A stretch of DNA of 64,000 nt from Pseudomonas oleovorans subsp. oleovorans (GCF_002197815.1 NZ_NIUB01000018.1:38329-102328), one strand, 5' to 3'; counted from the stretch's first letter, positions 26,805-39,344 are shown. Notes: a model not told the origin generated them from the sequence alone. Numbers and translations: made by a program.

Positions 26805-29048
26805 TTAATTGGCCCGCTGGCGACGCGCCTCGATGATGTTGGGCAACTGGCCGATACGCGCCAGCAGACGCCCGAGCGCATCGAGCCCCGGGATCTCCAC
26901 GGTGATCGACATGGAGGCGGTGTTGTCCTCCTTGTTCGAGTGGGTGTTGACCGCCAGCACGTTGAGTTTTTCGTTGAGCAGTACCTGGGTGACGTCACGC
27001 AGCAGACCGGAACGGTCGTAGGCCTTGATGACGATTTCCACCGGGTAGGTCTGCACCAGCACCGGCCCCCAGCTCACCTGGATCATCCGCTCCGGCTCGC
27101 GCGCCGTTTGCTGCAGTGCCGTCGGGCAGTCCTGACGGTGGATGGTGACGCCACGGCCAAGAGTGATGTAACCGACGATCGGGTCGCCCGGCAGCGGCTG
27201 GCAACAGCCGGCCATCTGTGTCAGCAGGTTGCCGACGCCCTGGATCTGAATGTCGCCGCGCTTGCCCGGCTTGAACCCCTGCGCCTTGCGCGGGATCAGT
27301 TCCAGCTGCTCGTTGCCGCGCTCAGGCTCGAGCAGTTGCTGCGCCAGGTTGACCGCATGAGCCAGGCGCACGTCGCCGGCCCCCAGGGCGGCGAACAGGT
27401 CCTCGGCGGTTTTCAGGTTGGCCTTCTCGGCCAGCTTGTCGAAGTCCGCACCGACCAGAGCCATGCGTGCCAGCTCGCGTTCGAGCAGCTGCTTGCCGGC
27501 GGCGACGTTCTGGTCGCGATCCTGCAATTTGAACCAGTGGACGATCTTCGCCCGCGCGCGGCTGGTGGTGACATAGCCCAGGTTGGGGTTGAGCCAGTCG
27601 CGGCTCGGCGAGCCCTGCTTGCTGGTGATGATTTCCACCTGCTCGCCGGTTTGCAGGCTGTAGGTCAGCGGCACGATACGCCCGTTGATCTTGGCGCCGC
27701 GGCAGTTGTGGCCGATCTCGGTGTGCACGCGGTAGGCGAAGTCCAGCGGTGTGGCGCCCTTGGGCAGGTCGATGGCGTGGCCGTCAGGGGTGAAGACGTA
27801 GACCCGATCCGGCTCGATATCCACGCGCAACTGCTCGGCCAGGCCGCCGATATCGCCCAGTTCTTCGTGCCACTCGATGACCTGACGCAGCCAGGAAATC
27901 TTCTCTTCGTAGTGGTTGGAGCCGGACTTGACGTCGGTGCCCTTGTAGCGCCAGTGCGCGCACACACCCAGCTCGGCCTCTTCGTGCATGGCGTGGGTGC
28001 GTATCTGCACCTCCAGCACTTTGCCTTCCGGGCCGAGCACGGCGGTGTGCAGCGAGCGGTAGCCGTTCTCCTTGGGGTTGGCGATGTAGTCGTCGAACTC
28101 CTTGGGAATGTGCCGCCACAGGGTATGCACGATGCCCAGGGTGGTGTAGCAATCACGCACCTCCGGCACCAGCACCCGTAATGCGCGCACGTCGTAGATC
28201 TGGCTGAACTGCAGGCCCTTGCGCTGCATCTTGCGCCAGATCGAATAGATGTGTTTCGCCCGGCCGCTGATATCGGCCTTGATACCGGTGGCTTCCAGCT
28301 CCTGGCGCAGATTCGCCATGGCGTCGTTGATGTACTGCTCGCGGTCGAGGCGACGCTCGTGCAGCAGCTTGGCGATCTGCTTGTATTGATCCGGCTCCAG
28401 GTAGCGGAAGGACAGGTCTTCCAGCTCCCACTTGATATGGCCGATGCCCAGGCGGTGAGCCAGTGGTGCATAGATGTCGAATACTTCGCGCGCCACACGC
28501 TGACGCTTGTCTTCGTCGGCCTCCTTGACCGCACGGATGGCGCAGGTACGCTCGGCCAGCTTGATCAGCGCCACGCGCACGTCGTCGACCATGGCCACCA
28601 GCATCTTGCGCAGGTTCTCCACCTGCGTCTGCGAGCCGACCACCACCGATTCACGCGGGTTGATACTGGCGCTGATCGCCGCCATGCGCAGCACACCTTC
28701 GATCAGCTTGGCCACCACCGCACCGAAGCGCTGCTGCACGGCGGCCAGGGTGATCTTGCCCTCACGTACGCCGCGATAGATGACCGCGGCAACCAGCGAA
28801 TCCTGATCGAGTTTGAGATCGGCGAGAATCTCGGCAATGTCGAGACCGGCGCGGAATGTCGAGGCGCCCTCGCTCCAGTGATGCTCGGTTGTGTTGGCCT
28901 GTTGCTCGGCGTCACGGGCAAACTCGCAGGCCTCTTGCAATGCCTGGCGATCCAGCGCCGGATCGACACGAGTGACATGATCCAACCAGGCCACGAGATT
29001 GATGCTGCCGTCGTCGTTGACCGGCTGATGCGCTCTCACCTGAACCAT
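26805..29048 (-). CDS. relA: GTP pyrophosphokinase, (p)ppGpp synthetase
   Basis: Ribosome-associated stringent-response enzyme making (p)ppGpp during amino acid starvation; 747 residues. The HD region is degenerate (VAAVIYRGVREGKI replaces the HD hydrolase motif), so it is synthetase-only. The synthetase domain shows AKHIYSIWRKMQRKG, IYDVRALRVLV, HIPKEFDDYIANPKENGYRS (RelA-type EFDD) and IRTHAMHEEAELGVCAHW. TGS (about 405-465) and a C-terminal ACT domain follow, with the conserved CCQPLPGD segment in between. It has a GGAAGGTAAG Shine-Dalgarno and lies upstream of mazG. Confidence 0.96.
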   Translation of the reverse strand: MVQVRAHQPVNDDGSINLVAWLDHVTRVDPALDRQALQEACEFARDAEQQANTTEHHWSEGASTFRAGLDIAEILADLKLDQDSLVAAVIYRGVREGKITLAAVQQRFGAVVAKLIEGVLRMAAISASINPRESVVVGSQTQVENLRKMLVAMVDDVRVALIKLAERTCAIRAVKEADEDKRQRVAREVFDIYAPLAHRLGIGHIKWELEDLSFRYLEPDQYKQIAKLLHERRLDREQYINDAMANLRQELEATGIKADISGRAKHIYSIWRKMQRKGLQFSQIYDVRALRVLVPEVRDCYTTLGIVHTLWRHIPKEFDDYIANPKENGYRSLHTAVLGPEGKVLEVQIRTHAMHEEAELGVCAHWRYKGTDVKSGSNHYEEKISWLRQVIEWHEELGDIGGLAEQLRVDIEPDRVYVFTPDGHAIDLPKGATPLDFAYRVHTEIGHNCRGAKINGRIVPLTYSLQTGEQVEIITSKQGSPSRDWLNPNLGYVTTSRARAKIVHWFKLQDRDQNVAAGKQLLERELARMALVGADFDKLAEKANLKTAEDLFAALGAGDVRLAHAVNLAQQLLEPERGNEQLELIPRKAQGFKPGKRGDIQIQGVGNLLTQMAGCCQPLPGDPIVGYITLGRGVTIHRQDCPTALQQTAREPERMIQVSWGPVLVQTYPVEIVIKAYDRSGLLRDVTQVLLNEKLNVLAVNTHSNKEDNTASMSITVEIPGLDALGRLLARIGQLPNIIEARRQRAN

Positions 29049-29173
29049 CGTCTTACCTTCCCTACGGTGCGCCTGAGCGGCACCGAGCAGTCGCCGGCCT
29101 TCTCTGAGCCGGTCGGATTAACTGAAAGGGTGCGCGTCCTGCGCATCCCCGCGGTACCGAACGTACCGCTTTG

Positions 29174-29315
29174 ACAGGTCGTTGAAAAACTACCTGCGTT
29201 GGCAATACTGCGTTAAAAACGGCCTCAAAATGCTCATTTAGAACACCTAAACTGCGCTTTCTCGGCCGCTTTTGCCTTGTCTTGCCCGCCTCGCCTACGT
29301 TTTTCAACGACCTGT
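29174..29315. mobile_element. MITE-like element between rlmD and relA
   Basis: A 142-bp element bounded by near-perfect inverted repeats ACAGGTCGTTGAAAAAC / GTTTTTCAACGACCTGT. It shares GCGTTAAAAAC, TCAAAATGCTCATTTA and TTTTGCCTTG with the insert in the cobalamin riboswitch. It is non-coding and sits between two same-strand genes. Confidence 0.8.
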
Positions 29316-29325
29316 TAGACCGAGG

Positions 29326-30684
29326 CTAGGGCTCGGATTTCTCGAATAGAGCCATCGCCTCGACATGCGCGGTTTGCGCAAACATGTCGAGAATCCCGGC
29401 ACGGCGCAGGCGATAGCCCTGCCGCAGCAACTCGGCCGCATCACGTGCCAGCGTGGTCGGGTTGCAGGATACATAGACCAGGCGCCGCGCGCCCAGCTCG
29501 CTCATCCCACGTACCGCCTCCAGCGCGCCGTCACGCGGCGGATCGAGCAGCACAGCGGCAAACCCCCCACGCGCCCAGGTCTCGTTGACCAGCGGCTTGG
29601 ACAGGTCGGCGCGATAAAAGTGCACATTGTCCAAGCCATTGTGGAGCGCGTTGTCAGCGGCCCGCTGCACCATCGCGGCGACGCCTTCCACAGCCACCAC
29701 TTCGGCAGCCTGACGCGCCAGCGGCAGGGCGAAATTGCCCAGACCGCAGAACAGATCCAGTACCCGCTCGCCAGGCTGCACGCCCAACCAGTCTAGCGCC
29801 TGAGCGACCATGGCTGCGTTGACCAGACCATTGACCTGGACGAAATCACCCGGCCGATAGTCCAGTTGCAAGTGCCAGCGTTGCAACTCAAAGCCGAGCT
29901 CAGCACTCGGCTCATCAGGCTGTGGCGGCCCTTCACCCTGCAGCCACAGCTGCGCATCATACTCGCTGCAGAACGCGCGCAGGCGGCTCAGATCCGCCTC
30001 GGCGAGCGCTGTCGTATGGCGCAGCAACAATGCTTCGGCAGTACCGCTGAACAGTTCCACGTGCCCGACTGCCTGTGGCTTTTCCAGACTGCGCAGCAAG
30101 GCCGGCAAGGCGCTGAAAATGGGCTGCAAGGGCTGTACCAGTACCGGACATTGGTCAATGGCCACGATGTCCTGGCTGGCCTCGGCACGGAAACCGACCT
30201 GCAGCTGCCGCGCCTTGGCATCCCAGCGCACGGCAACGCGTGCGCGGCGCCGGTAACCGAGTTCGGGGCCAACCAGCGGCGCAGCCCACTCATCTGGCTG
30301 CACGCCGCCCAGGCGTGACAAGTGCTCGGCCAGCGTGCGCTGTTTCAGGGCCAACTGATCGGCATGGGGCATATGCTGCAGGTTGCAGCCGCCGCAGCGG
30401 TCAGCATGAATGCAGGGCGCCGCGCGGCGCTCGCTGCTGGCGGCGATGATGCGTTCGGCACGCGCCTCGACGGTCTGGCTGCGGGCACTGAGTACCCGCG
30501 CCTCGACCTGCTCGCCGGCCAGGGCGCCACTGACGAACCAGGTGCGCCCGCCTTCGAAGGCAATGCCGCGACCGTCACCCGCCAGGCGTTCGATGGCGAG
30601 CTTCTGCTTCTTGCCGACCGGAACCTGCGCCGCACGACTGCCGCCGCTGGGCTGAAAGCGCAGGTTGGAGCTGCGTCTGGCCAT
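29326..30684 (-). CDS. rlmD: 23S rRNA (uracil-1939-C5)-methyltransferase
   Basis: SAM-dependent rRNA methyltransferase with an iron-sulfur cluster; 452 residues. An N-terminal TRAM domain lies at about residues 25-85; cluster ligands are C91, C97 and C100 ([10 protein letters not shown]) and the Cys of DQCPVL near 178. The methyltransferase domain has [26 protein letters not shown] and the catalytic Cys in [12 protein letters not shown]. Its start overlaps the cysM stop (TGATG), so both are coupled. Older names are rumA and ygcA. Confidence 0.96.
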   Translation of the reverse strand: MARRSSNLRFQPSGGSRAAQVPVGKKQKLAIERLAGDGRGIAFEGGRTWFVSGALAGEQVEARVLSARSQTVEARAERIIAASSERRAAPCIHADRCGGCNLQHMPHADQLALKQRTLAEHLSRLGGVQPDEWAAPLVGPELGYRRRARVAVRWDAKARQLQVGFRAEASQDIVAIDQCPVLVQPLQPIFSALPALLRSLEKPQAVGHVELFSGTAEALLLRHTTALAEADLSRLRAFCSEYDAQLWLQGEGPPQPDEPSAELGFELQRWHLQLDYRPGDFVQVNGLVNAAMVAQALDWLGVQPGERVLDLFCGLGNFALPLARQAAEVVAVEGVAAMVQRAADNALHNGLDNVHFYRADLSKPLVNETWARGGFAAVLLDPPRDGALEAVRGMSELGARRLVYVSCNPTTLARDAAELLRQGYRLRRAGILDMFAQTAHVEAMALFEKSEP

Positions 30685-31589
30685 CAGTGCGCCGGTTCTT
30701 CGTAAACGCCGGTGGACAGGTAACGGTCGCCACGGTCGCAGATGATCGCCACCAGCACCGCGTTCTCCACCTGTTGCGACAGGCGCAGCATGCCGGCCAC
30801 CGAACCGCCGGACGAAACGCCGCAGAAGATGCCCTCTTCCCGCGCCAGGCGGCGCATGACGTGCTCGGCCTCGGCCTGGCCCATGTCCATCACCTGATCG
30901 ACACGTTCGGCCTGATAGATCTTCGGCAGGTATTCCTGCGGCCAGCGACGGATGCCGGGAATGGCCGAGCCTTCCTGCGGCTGCAGCCCGACGATCTGGA
31001 TCGCCGGGTTCTGCTCCTTGAGGTAGCGCGAAGTGCCCATGATGGTGCCGGTGGTGCCCATGGAGCTGATGAAGTGGGTGATGGTTCCGCCGGTCTGGCG
31101 CCAGATTTCCGGGCCGGTACCACTGTAATGCGCCTCGGGGTTGTCACCGTTGGCGAACTGGTCGAGCACCTTGCCACGCCCTTCGGCCTGCAGCCGCTCG
31201 GCCAGATCACGCGCGCCCTCCATGCCCTCCTCCTTGCTGACCAGGATCAGCTCGGCACCATAGGCGGTCATCGCCCACTTGCGCTCGGCGGTGGAGTTGT
31301 CCGGCATGATCAGGATCATCTTGTAGCCCTTGATCGCCGCCGCCATCGCCAGGGCAATGCCGGTATTGCCGCTGGTGGCTTCGATCAGGGTATCGCCAGG
31401 CTGGATATCGCCACGCAGCTCGGCGCGGTTGATCATCGACAGGGCCGGACGATCCTTGACCGAACCGGCCGGGTTGTTACCTTCCAGCTTGACCAGCAGG
31501 GTGTTGCTGGTATCGCCGCCCAGGCGTTGCAGACGTACCAGGGGGGTATTGCCGATGCAGTCGGCAATGGTGGGAAATTGCAGGGTCAT
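30684..31589 (-). CDS. cysM: cysteine synthase B
   Basis: PLP-dependent O-acetylserine sulfhydrylase isoform B, 301 residues, able to use sulfide or thiosulfate. It shows [12 protein letters not shown], the Schiff-base lysine K45 in [48 protein letters not shown] and [12 protein letters not shown]. The start at MTLQFPTI agrees with family length; the open frame continues 149 codons upstream without homology. Followed in the same transcript by rlmD. Confidence 0.96.
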   Translation of the reverse strand: MTLQFPTIADCIGNTPLVRLQRLGGDTSNTLLVKLEGNNPAGSVKDRPALSMINRAELRGDIQPGDTLIEATSGNTGIALAMAAAIKGYKMILIMPDNSTAERKWAMTAYGAELILVSKEEGMEGARDLAERLQAEGRGKVLDQFANGDNPEAHYSGTGPEIWRQTGGTITHFISSMGTTGTIMGTSRYLKEQNPAIQIVGLQPQEGSAIPGIRRWPQEYLPKIYQAERVDQVMDMGQAEAEHVMRRLAREEGIFCGVSSGGSVAGMLRLSQQVENAVLVAIICDRGDRYLSTGVYEEPAH

Positions 31590-31687
31590 GGGTCGCTCGA
31601 ATCCAGACTGACGCGAAGGGGCGTCATGATACGCCGAACCCGCCGCGGCATCACCCAGCGAACGTAACCAGCGGCTGTTCGGCGTGA

Positions 31688-33025
31688 TCAGGCCGCTGGC
31701 ATGCACAGCGATACGCGCAAGCCATGCCTGCCGTTTTCGGCCCAGACGCGCCCGCCTTGTGTCTCGATCATGCTGCGGGCGATGGCCAGGCCCAGGCCGA
31801 AACCGTCGCCGCCCGGCCTGGCGGTGCTGAGACGGGTAAACGGACGGAAGATGGTCTCCAGCTCGTTTTCCGCCACACCCGGCCCCTGATCCTCGATCCA
31901 CAGCAACCAATGATCGCCTTCCTGCCGGCCAGCGAGGCGAACCAGCCCGCCGTGCGGCGAATGCCGAATGGCATTGCGCAGGATGTTTTCCAGCGCCTGC
32001 GCCAGGCCGTTGAGATTGCCCAGCACACGGCAATCGGCCGGCAGCTCGCAGGGCATGCGTTCGATGGCCCAGCCGGCCTCGAAGCCAGCATTCTCCCTGA
32101 TGACATCCCAGAGCCGACCGACGTCGACCTCCTCCAGCGGCAGGCTGGGGCGTTCGGTATCAAGCCAGACCAGTTCCAGGGCATCGCCAACCAGTTTTTC
32201 CATGCCCGCGACCTCGCGCGCCAGACGCTGACGCAGCGCCTCGCCGTCCTGCTCGCTCTCCCCGGCCACGCGCAGGCGGGCCAGGGGCGTGCGCAGCTCA
32301 TGGGACAGATCACGCAGCAGCTGGCGCTGAAAGGCTACGGTGCCGTCCAGGCGCTCAGCCATATGATCGAAGGTTCGCGCCAGCTCACCCAGCTCATCCC
32401 TGCGCCCGGTGACCTGCGCGCCGAGCCTGGCGGACAGATCGCCTGCACTGAGGGCCGCAGCCTGACGCCGGAGAATCGCCAGCGGAGCAATCAACAGGCG
32501 ATACAGCAACAACGCCACGAGCACAGCCAGCACGGCCGGCAGCACACGCTGCAACAACGCCTCCCAGAGCATGTTGTAACGGCGCGGGTTCAGGCGCTGC
32601 GGCAGCTCCATCACCAAGCGCGCCTCGCCAGCATTGAAGGGGATATAAAAGGTCGGCGTAGCGCCGGGGCGTCCAACGGAAAAATCCAGCTTGCGCACGA
32701 AATCCAAACGCTGCGCCTGTTCGGCGCTCAGCGGTCGGGAAGACAGCGACCGCTTGTGCGCATCGACCACCACGGCCCAGATTTGCTCGCGCTCCTGCAA
32801 TTGCCGGAGAAAGGCATCGACCCCGGATGAGCCTTCCTCTTGCCAGGCCGTCTCCGCCTCACGGGCATAGCCCTTGAGCGTCTGCCGGGTGGGTTCGGGC
32901 AGATAGGAGGTCGCCTCGATCAGTTCACGCCCCACATCCACATGCAGGCTGACCAACAGCAGGCAGAACAGGGCCAGCGCACCAGCCAGGCGCCAGAGCA
33001 GCGAGTGCCGGCCCGGCAGACTCAT
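31688..33025 (-). CDS. sensor histidine kinase (PirS-like position)
   Basis: Inner-membrane sensor, 445 residues. TM1 lies near residues 10-28, a periplasmic region follows to about 155, TM2 near 161-178, then a HAMP segment. The dimerisation/phosphoacceptor motif has H242 in LRDLSHELRTPL, and the ATPase domain shows NILRNAIRHSPHGG, EDQGPGVAENELETIFRPF and GFGLGLAIAR. The ATG at 33,025 overlaps the stop of the response-regulator gene (ATGA); a 12-codon longer frame lies inside that gene. In P. aeruginosa the pirRS pair sits at the same place beside gacS and cysM, but a pirA receptor gene is absent here. Confidence 0.92.
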   Translation of the reverse strand: MSLPGRHSLLWRLAGALALFCLLLVSLHVDVGRELIEATSYLPEPTRQTLKGYAREAETAWQEEGSSGVDAFLRQLQEREQIWAVVVDAHKRSLSSRPLSAEQAQRLDFVRKLDFSVGRPGATPTFYIPFNAGEARLVMELPQRLNPRRYNMLWEALLQRVLPAVLAVLVALLLYRLLIAPLAILRRQAAALSAGDLSARLGAQVTGRRDELGELARTFDHMAERLDGTVAFQRQLLRDLSHELRTPLARLRVAGESEQDGEALRQRLAREVAGMEKLVGDALELVWLDTERPSLPLEEVDVGRLWDVIRENAGFEAGWAIERMPCELPADCRVLGNLNGLAQALENILRNAIRHSPHGGLVRLAGRQEGDHWLLWIEDQGPGVAENELETIFRPFTRLSTARPGGDGFGLGLAIARSMIETQGGRVWAENGRHGLRVSLCMPAA

Positions 33026-33732
33026 GCGCCGGCCCTGACCAGAACGTAGCCCTTGCCCCACACGGTATCGACGCGCGCAGCCTCGTAACCGACAGCCAGC
33101 AGTTTGCGGCGGATGTGGCTGACATGCATATCCAGACTGCGGTCATGCTGAGCGTAAGCACGGCGCAGCGCCTGCTGATAAAGGAAAGGCTTGCTCAGCG
33201 CCTCGTCCTGGTGTCGCCAGAGCAGCTCCAGCACCCGGTATTCGCTGGGCGTCAGACCGCCCCAGTGGCCACGAAAGGCGACATCGCTGCGCCCTTCGTC
33301 GAACTGCAAGCCATTGCCCTCTGAACCTGGCTGAGGCTCACGACGCTCATAGGCGACACGACGCAGAATGGCTTCTACCCGTACGCTCAACTCACCAAGA
33401 CTGAAGGGCTTGGGCAGGTAGTCATCGGCACCCTGACTGAAACCGGCGATGCGGTTCTGCTCGTCCCCCAGAGCCGACATCAGCAAGACCGGCACGCTGC
33501 GTTGCCGGCGCAGCCGCTGCAGAGCCTCCAGACCACTGATTCCCGGCAGCAGGATATCCATCAGAATCAGATCGAAATCCTCACGTTCAGCCAGTTGCAG
33601 GCCTTCGCTGCCGTCATGCCTGAGGGTTACATCGAACCCACAGCCCATCAGGTGCGATTGCAGATGGCAGGCAAGCAGTGGATCGTCTTCGACGGCAAGA
33701 ATGCGAGCCGGGGTGCGCGTGGAGGTCAGCAT
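33022..33732 (-). CDS. OmpR-family response regulator (PirR-like position)
   Basis: A 236-residue response regulator. The receiver domain begins PARILAVEDDPLL, with phosphoacceptor D59 in LILMDILLPGISG and the lysine in DYLPKPFSLGEL. The C-terminal winged helix (about 145-235) contains LTPSEYRVLELLWRHQDEAL and DMHVSHIRRKL, ending DTVWGKGYVLV. It is cotranscribed with the kinase and transcribed away from gacS. The signal is inferred to be iron or siderophore related only by position. Confidence 0.92.
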   Translation of the reverse strand: MLTSTRTPARILAVEDDPLLACHLQSHLMGCGFDVTLRHDGSEGLQLAEREDFDLILMDILLPGISGLEALQRLRRQRSVPVLLMSALGDEQNRIAGFSQGADDYLPKPFSLGELSVRVEAILRRVAYERREPQPGSEGNGLQFDEGRSDVAFRGHWGGLTPSEYRVLELLWRHQDEALSKPFLYQQALRRAYAQHDRSLDMHVSHIRRKLLAVGYEAARVDTVWGKGYVLVRAGA

Positions 33733-33836
33733 GGCCAGGAACCAGAAGGCATAATGAGAACAATTCTACCTATTAAACGACAATCGCTCACCTAAAGATT
33801 CCAGCGCGCCGAATCGCTACACTGCCGGCATGTAAT

Positions 33837-33850
33837 TAAGGAGGAAGGTC
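33837..33850 (+). promoter_or_regulatory. gacS: strong Shine-Dalgarno that sets the gacS GTG start
   Basis: AAGGAGGAAG lies five bases before GTG at 33,851. No ATG nearby is in frame with family homology, so the GTG is the likely initiation codon. Confidence 0.8.
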
Positions 33851-36601
<2,751 letters not shown>

Positions 36602-36610
36602 GGAACTGCC

Positions 36611-36984
<374 letters not shown>

Positions 36985-37011
36985 TAGCATGCCGGCTGAT
37001 CCGGAGGACCC

Positions 37012-37443
37012 ATGGCCGAACACGATTTCCGTTATTCCCTGCTCAACCCGCAACACACCCTCACCGAATGCCGCGCACTGGCGCCGGGCCGCTACCAGGT
37101 CACCGGCAACGGCGGTTCGATCCAGGCCAACGACGTGCTGCTGGTCACCCTCAAGGGCAGTCGCGACCTGCACATGCGCCTGGAAGTGGAGAAGGTTCGC
37201 CACCTGATCAACCCGCCCGGCCAATGGCTGGCCGTGTGCAAGGGCCCGCAGTTCAAGGAGCTGGCCATCCATAACTGGCAGGTGAACTGCGACAGCTGCG
37301 GCAAACAGCTGGATTTCGAATTCGCCGTCGATGCCGCGCTCGGCAAAGCCGCGCAAGCACCAGCCGCTGAAGCTCGTATCGCCGAGCTTGGCTGGCGCAA
37401 CGACGCTGGCCGACACCTATGCCGTACCTGCCAGGAGGCCTGA
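37012..37443 (+). CDS. conserved protein with two CxxC zinc-ribbon pairs
   Basis: A 143-residue cytosolic protein of no named family I know. It begins FRYSLLNPQHTLTECRALA and has a beta-rich middle with PPGQWLAVCKGPQFKELAIH. The C-terminal part has CDSCG (about 96-100) and CRTCQEA at the end, likely a zinc site. It has a GGAGG Shine-Dalgarno. The gene is followed 4 bp later by the META lipoprotein, so both may be one operon; the pair lies between ldhA and dinB as in other pseudomonads (from memory). Confidence 0.7.
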   Translation: MAEHDFRYSLLNPQHTLTECRALAPGRYQVTGNGGSIQANDVLLVTLKGSRDLHMRLEVEKVRHLINPPGQWLAVCKGPQFKELAIHNWQVNCDSCGKQLDFEFAVDAALGKAAQAPAAEARIAELGWRNDAGRHLCRTCQEA

Positions 37444-37447
37444 CACC

Positions 37448-37846
37448 ATGTACCGCGCCCTGCCCCTCGCCCTGCTCACCGCCACCTTGGTCGGCTGTGC
37501 CAGCGACGCACCGCAGCTGGAAACCGAACGCAGCTACCGCGTGGAATGGATCGGTGAACGGCCGTTGATCGACCGCAGCCACCTGACCATTACCTTCGCT
37601 GCCGACGGCCGCGCCCATGGCAATGCCGGCTGCAACCACTGGTTCGCCGGCTATACGCTCAAGGGTCAGGCGCTCAACTTCGACCCAGCCGGCAGCACCC
37701 GCAAGCTGTGCGCCCCCGCCCTCATGGAGCAGGAACAACGCTTCCTCGCGGCGTTGGAGGAAGTGCAGCGCTGGGACTTCAACGCCATCGGCCAGCTGCA
37801 ACTGTGGCCGGCCAGCGGCAAGCCAATTCGCCTCTGGGCAGAATGA
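37448..37846 (+). CDS. META domain lipoprotein (HslJ-like)
   Basis: A 132-residue lipoprotein. MYRALPLALLTATLVGCASD has the lipobox Cys near residue 17. The META domain follows: RSYRVEWIGERPLIDRSHLT, FAADGRAHGNAGCNHWFAGY (the conserved glycine/asparagine loop) and LCAPALMEQEQRFLAALEEV. I set the start at 37,448, since upstream in-frame sequence is in the previous gene. Related proteins are linked to heat or novobiocin resistance; a role here is open. Confidence 0.88.
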   Translation: MYRALPLALLTATLVGCASDAPQLETERSYRVEWIGERPLIDRSHLTITFAADGRAHGNAGCNHWFAGYTLKGQALNFDPAGSTRKLCAPALMEQEQRFLAALEEVQRWDFNAIGQLQLWPASGKPIRLWAE

Positions 37847-37880
37847 CACGACGCTCGCCCTGCAGGACGCACACTGTCCT

Positions 37881-37953
37881 GTAGGAGCGGCGCCCCGCCG
37901 CGAACACCGGCGCTATCGGATCGCAAGGCTTCGCCCCGAGGCGGGGCTCCTAC
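37881..37953. repeat. REP-type hairpin (GTAGGAGCGGCGCCCCGCC family), copy 2
   Basis: Same unit as at 25,777: GTAGGAGCGGCGCCCCGCCG...GGCGGGGCTCCTAC. Confidence 0.85.
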
Positions 37954-37979
37954 AAACAGCCGCTTTGCAGGTACTTGCA

Positions 37980-38049
37980 TGCGTAGCACGGATGCAATCC
38001 GGGTTCAGGCTCAAGAACACCCCGGATTTCATCCGTATATGGGCTACGC
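37980..38049. repeat. inverted repeat overlapping the dinB stop
   Basis: GCGTAGCACGGATGCAATCC and, 29 bp further, GGATTTCATCCGTATATGGG...GGCTACGC form a long imperfect hairpin. It is a member of the GTAGCCC-ATGCAATCCGGG repeat family (also near 25,695, 56,327 and 60,015). The dinB stop codon (complement of 38,044-38,046) and its last Ala codon lie in the repeat. Confidence 0.7.
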
Positions 38050-39129
38050 AAACAGCTCCAATTGCTCCTGTCGCCCGCGCAGATCATGCAGCCTGACGCC
38101 CACCCCGAGCAGGCGCACCGGCTTGTCACCACGGGCGAAAGCGTTGCTCAGCAATAGCCGGTAACTGTCCAGGTCGCGACTGGCGCCCGCCTGCTCCAGG
38201 GTGGTCTGGGTGAAATCATGAAACTTCACTTTGACGAAAGGCTTGTCCGGTCGATAGCTGGCGTCCAGACGCTGCAGGCGGCCGTTCATCTCCTCGAGCA
38301 GTGCCGGCAGTTTCTCCAGGCAGCTCTGCAGATCCGGCAGATCCTGATCGTAGGTGTGCTCCACGCTCAACGACTGGCGACGGCTGTCCACCTTCACTGC
38401 GCGCTCATCGATACCATGCGCCAGGCGCCACAAGCGCTCACCGAAACTGCCGAATTCGCGCACCAGCGCCAGCTTGTTCCAGTCGCGCAGATCCAGACAG
38501 GTGCGAATGCCTAAGCGCGCCAGCTTGTCCGCCGTGACCTTGCCGACGCCATGCAGCTTGTTCACCGGCAACTGCGCCACGAAATCGTCGACCTGATCCG
38601 GGGTAATCACGAACAACCCGTTGGGTTTGCGCCAGTCGCTGGCGATCTTGGCCAGGAACTTGTTCGGCGCGACGCCAGCCGACACGGTGATGTGCAGCTC
38701 CTGCACCACACGACGGCGAATTTCCTGGGCGATGCGCGTGGCGCTGCCGGCAAAATGCGCCGAGTCGCTGACATCCAGATAGGCCTCGTCCAACGACAGC
38801 GGCTCGATCAGGTCGGTGAACTGACGAAAGATGCCGTGAATGTCACGCGAGACCGAGCGGTACACCTCGAAGCGCGGTTTGACGATCAACAGATCCGGGC
38901 ACAGCTTCAGCGCATGCCGCGACGCCATCGCCGAACGCACGCCATAGGCGCGCGCCTCATAATTGCAGGTAGCGATCACCCCACGTCGGTCCGCCGAACC
39001 GCCGACTGCCAGCGGGCGATTGGCCAGGCTCGGGTCGTCACGCATCTCGATGGCGGCGTAGAAGCAGTCGCAGTCGACGTGGATGATCTTTCTTTGGCGG
39101 GTAAGCGGTTGATTATTCAATGGTTTCAT
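38044..39129 (-). CDS. dinB: DNA polymerase IV (Y-family)
   Basis: Error-prone lesion-bypass polymerase, 361 residues. IIHVDCDCFYAAIEMRDDPS holds the first catalytic Asp, SRDIHGIFRQFTDLIEPLSL and LDEAYLDVSD the second acidic pair; helix-hairpin-helix KLHGVGKVTADKLARLGI and little-finger segments follow. The N-terminus is odd: about 13 extra residues (MKPLNNQPLTRQ) precede RKIIHVD, where homologues begin MRKIIHVD, and I see no Shine-Dalgarno before the ATG. A separate MRKIIHVD start with a GAGGGGG site lies at 43,015, so the native start region seems to have been split off by an insertion. Confidence 0.92.
   Translation of the reverse strand: MKPLNNQPLTRQRKIIHVDCDCFYAAIEMRDDPSLANRPLAVGGSADRRGVIATCNYEARAYGVRSAMASRHALKLCPDLLIVKPRFEVYRSVSRDIHGIFRQFTDLIEPLSLDEAYLDVSDSAHFAGSATRIAQEIRRRVVQELHITVSAGVAPNKFLAKIASDWRKPNGLFVITPDQVDDFVAQLPVNKLHGVGKVTADKLARLGIRTCLDLRDWNKLALVREFGSFGERLWRLAHGIDERAVKVDSRRQSLSVEHTYDQDLPDLQSCLEKLPALLEEMNGRLQRLDASYRPDKPFVKVKFHDFTQTTLEQAGASRDLDSYRLLLSNAFARGDKPVRLLGVGVRLHDLRGRQEQLELFA
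39072..39091. repeat. left member of a 20-bp imperfect direct repeat at dinB
   Basis: 20-bp segment encoding IIHVD in dinB; 16 of 20 bases match 42,991-43,010. The two copies bound the decayed region in the same orientation, a possible attachment-site duplication. Confidence 0.5.
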
Positions 39130-39139
39130 TAGGGTTTGC

Positions 39140-39170
39140 GGATTTGATACCCGCTCTGATACCCGCTTTT
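39140..39170. other. tandem TGATACCCGCT repeats at the dinB junction
   Basis: Two copies of TGATACCCGCT, four bases apart, just upstream of the dinB start. Such short direct repeats next to an insertion junction resemble integrase arm-type sites; there is no integrase gene nearby to confirm this. Confidence 0.4.
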
Positions 39171-39344
39171 TCGTTCACTGCGAAACAGCAGGTAACCGAC
39201 TATCAACCGACCCCAATATAGGTGCCGACTACGTTCGGTTCTCTTAATTATACCCTCACGACCACCAGCTCTCCAGATTCGCATCTCTACACGCACCTCG
39301 CGCCGTTCAGGTTGTACACCGCTGATTTGATCGTCAAACCAAAC

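Noticed and set aside
26349..28181. 610-codon plus-strand open frame opposite mazG and relA
   Set aside because: It crosses two real genes and their gap and has no start signal or homology.
30684..32033. 449-codon version of cysM with a long N-terminal extension
   Set aside because: Homology and usual length begin at 31,589; the extra part is low-complexity and overlaps the end of the kinase gene.
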